A stretch of DNA of 10,057 bases from Lachnospiraceae bacterium (GTDB taxonomy: Bacteria > Bacillota > Clostridia > Lachnospirales > Lachnospiraceae): positions 1 through 10,057 of the forward strand of contig JAFVAA010000098.1 of the NCBI GenBank assembly GCA_017476305.1, read 5' to 3'. The translations under genes and the position numbers were made by a program. Position 1 is the stretch's first letter, and every line of letters begins with the position of its first letter. Shown in pieces: positions 6,456-10,057 of this stretch. The notes under the pieces were generated by a model. It had not been told where the DNA came from. It saw only the letters and a program-made list of their open reading frames with translations, and did no database searches.

Positions 6456-6528
6456 GGGTTTTAAATTGGGTGAAATGAATAAAATCATGGGTTTTAAATT
6501 TACTTTAAACGATAAAATCCAAGGTTTT
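6446..6528. repeat. Three AAAATC-NNN-GGTTTT motifs at exact 33-bp intervals
   Basis: AAAATC-N3-GGTTTT occurs at 6448-6462, 6481-6495 and 6514-6528, each starting exactly 33 bp after the last and each preceded by AT. The first two copies are also followed by AAATT. The three middle bases differ (AAG, ATG, CAA), and each motif is an imperfect dyad with one G-T mismatch. 33 bp is about three helical turns, so all copies face the same side of the DNA, as in an operator array. The sequence between copies is not conserved. Confidence 0.6.
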
Positions 6529-6574
6529 CGATTGATAGTAAATTATATCGTCCGGGAAAAGTGGATCGGATTTT

Positions 6575-6606
6575 GACAAATTTTGCAAAAAATCGACCGA
6601 TTTTAC
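6575..6606 (+). promoter_or_regulatory. Direct-repeat operator, probable LytTR regulator site (copy 2)
   Basis: GACAAATTTTGC (6575-6586) and GACCGATTTTAC (6595-6606) are 20 bp apart. Aligned without gaps over 32 bp to the site at 3183-3214, they agree at 25 positions; the first half-site differs at one base of 12. The -10 of the downstream operon starts 30 bp after the second repeat, the same distance as in copy 1. An overlapping inverted repeat AAAATCG-AC-CGATTTT (6589-6604) could be a second operator or chance in AT-rich DNA. TTGACA at 6573-6578 overlaps the first repeat, but no -10 lies at a proper distance from it. Confidence 0.55.
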
Positions 6607-6633
6607 AGAAATTAAGACGAATGTGGGAGAATG

Positions 6634-6642
6634 TGATACGAT
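6634..6642 (+). promoter_or_regulatory. Extended -10 promoter of the DUF308 / Calx-beta operon
   Basis: TGATACGAT at 6634-6642 is a TGn-extended -10 (TACGAT, four of six). Taken alone it is weak; support comes from its position, 30 bp after the direct repeats, exactly as TGATATATT lies after copy 1. The start would be near 6649, about 40 bases before the ATG at 6689. Confidence 0.4.
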
Positions 6643-6688
6643 GCTTTTAAATACGAAAGCAGCAGAAGCTTGCGATAAGGAGGTAAAG

Positions 6689-7222
6689 ATGAGAACGAGA
6701 AGTATAGTAGCGGTTATTATGGGCGTGCTGTTAATCATTTCAGGGTTTCTATGTATTTTTCATCCTGCGATGACACTTGGGACGATTCCCTGGCTGATCG
6801 GCCTGGATATGGTGTTTGATGGTGTCGGAGAACTGTGCACCTGGTCGGACCGGAAAGCGAGAGGGGGAGCCGGCGGTTTGGCTCTGGCAGGAGCGATACT
6901 CTCCCTGCTCTGCGGAATCGCATTATTTATCAGCTTTGCAGCAAGATTGTTAGCAGCAGAGTTCGTGATTTTTTTCGTTGCAGTTTGGATTTTGCTGTTA
7001 GGAATCATACGCATCGTGAAAGCATTTCAGTTAAAAAAAGCACCTGTAGAGGAGCTTGCGAACAAGTGGTGGATTGCACTGGTCATGGGGATTACATTGG
7101 TGATCTGCGGGATATTCAGTATCTGCAATCCGCTTGTTTTGGGACTGGTAATCGGTATCAATCTGGGGGTTATGGTTCTGATTGCAGGAATCAATCTGGT
7201 TACAGTGGCTACAGCAGGATAG
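6689..7222 (+). CDS. HdeD-like DUF308 membrane protein
   Basis: 177 aa with six hydrophobic segments and very short loops. The first (GVLLIISGFLCIFHP) and fifth (GITLVICGIFSICNP) are clear internal repeats of the G-x-x-x-I-x-x-G-x-x-x-x-x-x-P pattern typical of DUF308/HdeD, a family linked to acid resistance in Escherichia coli but of unknown molecular function. The ATG at 6689 has an excellent AAGGAGGT at 6677-6684. An in-frame GTG at 6623 would add 22 polar residues and overlap the promoter, so it is rejected. It is the first gene of an operon with the Calx-beta protein 49 bp downstream and no terminator between, which hints at a role in envelope or surface protein biology. Confidence 0.8.
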   Translation: MRTRSIVAVIMGVLLIISGFLCIFHPAMTLGTIPWLIGLDMVFDGVGELCTWSDRKARGGAGGLALAGAILSLLCGIALFISFAARLLAAEFVIFFVAVWILLLGIIRIVKAFQLKKAPVEELANKWWIALVMGITLVICGIFSICNPLVLGLVIGINLGVMVLIAGINLVTVATAG

Positions 7223-7271
7223 GATTGGAAGGATTTCAAAAAAAATGGTGCATAGAAAAAGGAGGAAAAGG

Positions 7272-10057
7272 ATGAAATTCAGAAAGAAAAAATTTGCAAA
7301 CTTTGCAGACAGGGGGAAAAGGATACTCGCCCTGACACTGGTGACAGCACTTTCCGTGACAGGAAACGGAGTGGAAAGCTTTGCTGCCAAACCGGATTCC
7401 GTTTCAGACGGGGGAAAGGCATATGTTTATCTGGAAAAAGCGACTATGCCGGAGGAGATTCAGCAGAATGACGTGTTCTATGTGGCGATGACTTCTGCAG
7501 AATTCATGGAGAGCAGTGAAAAGTCCTATGTCCTTACCGTGGGCAGGGGTGGAGAGGCAAAAGAGGCTTCTCATGTCACGGTGAAGCTCTCCGATTGGAC
7601 TGCAAAGTACGGAGAGGATTATACGGTGCGCCGGATGGAGGATGCGGAAGAACTTCCGGAAAATCCTGACAGCGTGAACCTGTTCGAACTCATGGACCAG
7701 GGTGAGTATGAGGGAGAAATCCCGTACTCCGAGGAAGACATGAAAACTGCAGTCAATCAGATCGTAGAAGAAACTTCGGGTTCTTTCAAAGCTTCTCAGG
7801 AGGAGAAAAAGAGTACCTCTGACAATCCTCTGCAGCAGGCAAAGGAGGAGCTTACGGGAATTTCTTCTGACCGTGAGGCTATGACGGGCAGTGGAAACGA
7901 TATGATCGAAATGATGTCGCAGGTCAGCAATCTTCTGACGGAGACCGTGGCGGGAACGACACTGAAACTGGATTTTTCACCGGGAGAAAAGGAGAAAGAG
8001 ATTGTCATCACTCCAAAGGATAACCGGAAATCCGATGGTGACCGTTTCTTCTATCTGGTGCTTTCGGAGCCGTCCGAGGGTATGAAGAACAGCAGCATTT
8101 CCGAATCAATCTTTACAATAAAGGATGATGAGCCAGAGGTAAAAGCGAGCATTTCTTTTGATGTGGAAAGTTTTCGGGCAGAAAATGGCGAGGTACAGGT
8201 GCGCCTGATCAGGGAAGGGGCACTGACACAGACCGTGGCTGTCCATATGACATCAAAGGATGGATCGGCAAAGGCAGGAGAGAACTATGAGGGCGTGGAT
8301 TCCGAGGTCGTCTTTCCTTTTGGTGTAAAGGAGAGAAATCTTACGTTTACCGCGAAAAGCGACGGGCTAAAAACGGATGCAGACTATACGCTTTCCATTA
8401 AAGAGAGTAGCGGGGCAGTTACGGGAGAAGTGGCAGAAGCGAAAGTCGTGATTCCAAAGGAGACGAAAGTAAAACGGGTCAAAGCATCCGACCGTGGAAA
8501 GAAGATCAGTGATGTTAGGCTTGGGAACCCGATTACGGAATTTGAGAAAGTGCTATCCGATACAGGACAGAAAGGAGCTACATGGGAAAGCTACAGTGAA
8601 AGTTCCGGGAAACACTCTTTTGATGTGACATCAGAGAAACAGATCTACCTGTATGGATATGATAATGCTGCGGGTTCCGGTGGAAACGGAGTCGTACAGG
8701 CGAACTCCAGACTGATCGATGATGTACAGATGAAAGACAGTGACCGGAAGGACAGTCTGGTATCGACCTATGATGGTGTCCGTATTAATTGGAAGGTGAA
8801 ACGGAGTGGTATTATCCCGAGTATTATATGGAGCGTCTATGCATCCGATACCACAGGGACTACGGATGTCGGGAAACAGCTTTATGAAAGTAAGAAAACG
8901 GGATGGGACGAGGACTGGCGCGAGGATGACTTTATCTTTGGGATGGAGGATGTCTTTAGCTGGGGCTTTAGAAACCGTACAGAAGATTACACCGAAGAAG
9001 TCTGGATCAAAAAGGTGACTCCGATTTTAAGACCTTTTAAGGTCAGACTGACCGAACCGGAGCCGGTGGAATTATATACCGGTGAGGTGGATGCGAACGG
9101 AGTGCCCAGAACGTCGAAAAATCAGGAAGCAGTAGCCACCACACTGGCAGGTTCTTCAGATGGGAATCCAGTCATGAAATATGACGGTGATACGATCGTA
9201 ATTCAAAATTCGCTTCCGGTCAATTTACAGACGGTAAAGATGGTCGGCGCGAAAATCGTCAAGACGAACAGCGAGAACCGTACTGCTGAAAAAAGCACGC
9301 TGATCAATCCGGAATACATACAGATTAATCAGAATACGGGAATCATAGAGCTTAATAATGCGTTTGTGCGTGAGTACCGGGATTATATCTCCTTTGCCGA
9401 TATGGAGGGCAGCGTGGGTGACAAGCAGCCTTCCACGATTCATAGAAAATATGGCTATTTTAATATACAGCCGGTCTATGGGAAAACGATGACACAGGGA
9501 GTCACGGTAAATGAAAATACAGCAGTAAGGGATTCAAGTGGGAAGACTGTGCCGGTCAAGATATTTTTAAATGGCAAAGAGGTAACATATGGAGAAAAAA
9601 TGACGGGTTACGGCATCGGTGACAAGCTTACCTTTACGGCCCAGTGTTCGGATGAGACCTATCGTGTCACAGGAATGGATGTGGATTACTATAGTGAAGG
9701 CAATAAAAGAGGGGAAAGCGGAACCATGAATGCCGATCCGGTGGATCATGATGTGAAGCTGACCATTACGACGGATTATGGATACGTCTTTACCCCGACA
9801 ATCCAATCCAATGACAATAAGATGGTCATACGTGTCAGGGAGGAGGATCTATCCAGGTTTGAGGCGACCGGATTCTTTACAGAAGAAAACCTGGCGGCTC
9901 ATTCTGCCAAAAATGAAACGTATGGATACCGGGAGATCGTGGTGGCAGATGCAGATGCGCTTCAGTCGGTAAAGGAAATTTACCTGGCTGTGGAGCCAAA
10001 GTCTGGAACTGTTCCAGTCTGGAAACTGACAAATGTCAATCGTTGGGTCATGGGAAA
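7272..10057 (+). CDS. Large exported Calx-beta domain protein (3' end outside window)
   Basis: At least 928 residues without a stop; the end is cut by the window. Signal peptide: basic MKFRKKKF start, hydrophobic core at about 18-34, likely cleavage after SFA at 36-38. A Calx-beta-like fold starts near 50 (VTVKLSDW at 102, YGEDYT at 113-118), is interrupted at about 122-227 by an acidic, helix-prone stretch rich in E, S, Q and M, and resumes at TLKLDF (about 230) to end with FTIKDDE (to 287). A second, uninterrupted Calx-beta domain spans about 291-397 (GSAKAGENYEGV near 332-342). The remainder is beta-rich and glycine/aspartate-rich, with only one cysteine seen, and I recognise no domain. 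Calx-beta domains bind calcium and are frequent in adhesins. No anchor motif can be seen because the C-terminus is missing. The ATG at 7272 follows AAAGGAGG at 7258-7265; an in-frame ATG at 7245 lacks a well-placed site. Confidence 0.85.
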   Translation, partial: MKFRKKKFANFADRGKRILALTLVTALSVTGNGVESFAAKPDSVSDGGKAYVYLEKATMPEEIQQNDVFYVAMTSAEFMESSEKSYVLTVGRGGEAKEASHVTVKLSDWTAKYGEDYTVRRMEDAEELPENPDSVNLFELMDQGEYEGEIPYSEEDMKTAVNQIVEETSGSFKASQEEKKSTSDNPLQQAKEELTGISSDREAMTGSGNDMIEMMSQVSNLLTETVAGTTLKLDFSPGEKEKEIVITPKDNRKSDGDRFFYLVLSEPSEGMKNSSISESIFTIKDDEPEVKASISFDVESFRAENGEVQVRLIREGALTQTVAVHMTSKDGSAKAGENYEGVDSEVVFPFGVKERNLTFTAKSDGLKTDADYTLSIKESSGAVTGEVAEAKVVIPKETKVKRVKASDRGKKISDVRLGNPITEFEKVLSDTGQKGATWESYSESSGKHSFDVTSEKQIYLYGYDNAAGSGGNGVVQANSRLIDDVQMKDSDRKDSLVSTYDGVRINWKVKRSGIIPSIIWSVYASDTTGTTDVGKQLYESKKTGWDEDWREDDFIFGMEDVFSWGFRNRTEDYTEEVWIKKVTPILRPFKVRLTEPEPVELYTGEVDANGVPRTSKNQEAVATTLAGSSDGNPVMKYDGDTIVIQNSLPVNLQTVKMVGAKIVKTNSENRTAEKSTLINPEYIQINQNTGIIELNNAFVREYRDYISFADMEGSVGDKQPSTIHRKYGYFNIQPVYGKTMTQGVTVNENTAVRDSSGKTVPVKIFLNGKEVTYGEKMTGYGIGDKLTFTAQCSDETYRVTGMDVDYYSEGNKRGESGTMNADPVDHDVKLTITTDYGYVFTPTIQSNDNKMVIRVREEDLSRFEATGFFTEENLAAHSAKNETYGYREIVVADADALQSVKEIYLAVEPKSGTVPVWKLTNVNRWVMG

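Noticed and set aside
6573..6578. TTGACA as -35 of the DUF308 operon
   Set aside because: No acceptable -10 at 16-18 bp; the bases are better explained as part of the first direct repeat.
6835..7275. Alternative plus-strand frame overlapping the DUF308 gene
   Set aside because: Polar, cysteine- and arginine-rich translation in a shifted frame over a clear six-segment membrane protein.

Overview
The window looks like a chromosomal segment of a low-to-mid GC Gram-positive anaerobe, most likely a Clostridia / Lachnospiraceae-type gut bacterium. The grounds are strong AGGAGG-type ribosome binding sites, a short (about 480 aa) CstA, an AgrC-like GHKL histidine kinase with a LytTR regulator, and a large exported Calx-beta protein. 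The species assignment is inference; no rRNA or marker gene is present.

Layout. A Nudix hydrolase of the NudC (NADH pyrophosphatase) type lies on the + strand at 56-982. It meets tail to tail, with a 6-bp gap, a two-component operon on the - strand: a LytTR response regulator (2287-3018) followed by a GHKL sensor kinase (989-2275, probable TTG start). The 3019-3314 gap is a divergent control region. It holds a TATAAT promoter and a structured leader for the regulator, and, for the + strand, a pair of 12-bp direct repeats followed by an extended -10. On the + strand follow a calcineurin-like metallophosphoesterase (3315-4496), a 240-bp block of three structured ~80-bp repeats whose stems vary by compensatory changes, and a CstA-family transporter (4795-6237) with a strong terminator. 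The 6238-6688 gap holds a minus-strand promoter, a probable broken small gene, three motifs spaced exactly 33 bp apart, and a second copy of the 12-bp direct-repeat promoter module. Last come a DUF308/HdeD-like membrane protein (6689-7222) and a large exported Calx-beta protein (from 7272, running off the window).

How they may work together. The most notable observation is that the divergent region (3183-3250) and the region upstream of the DUF308/Calx-beta operon (6575-6642) share one architecture: two 12-bp direct repeats exactly 20 bp apart, then exactly 30 bp to a -10 hexamer preceded by TGA. This is the geometry expected of LytTR regulators, and a LytTR regulator gene sits next to the first copy. 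The inferred model is that this two-component system controls the metallophosphoesterase transcript and the envelope operon, and possibly its own synthesis. Sensor signal, metallophosphoesterase substrate and function of the large exported protein cannot be read from the sequence.
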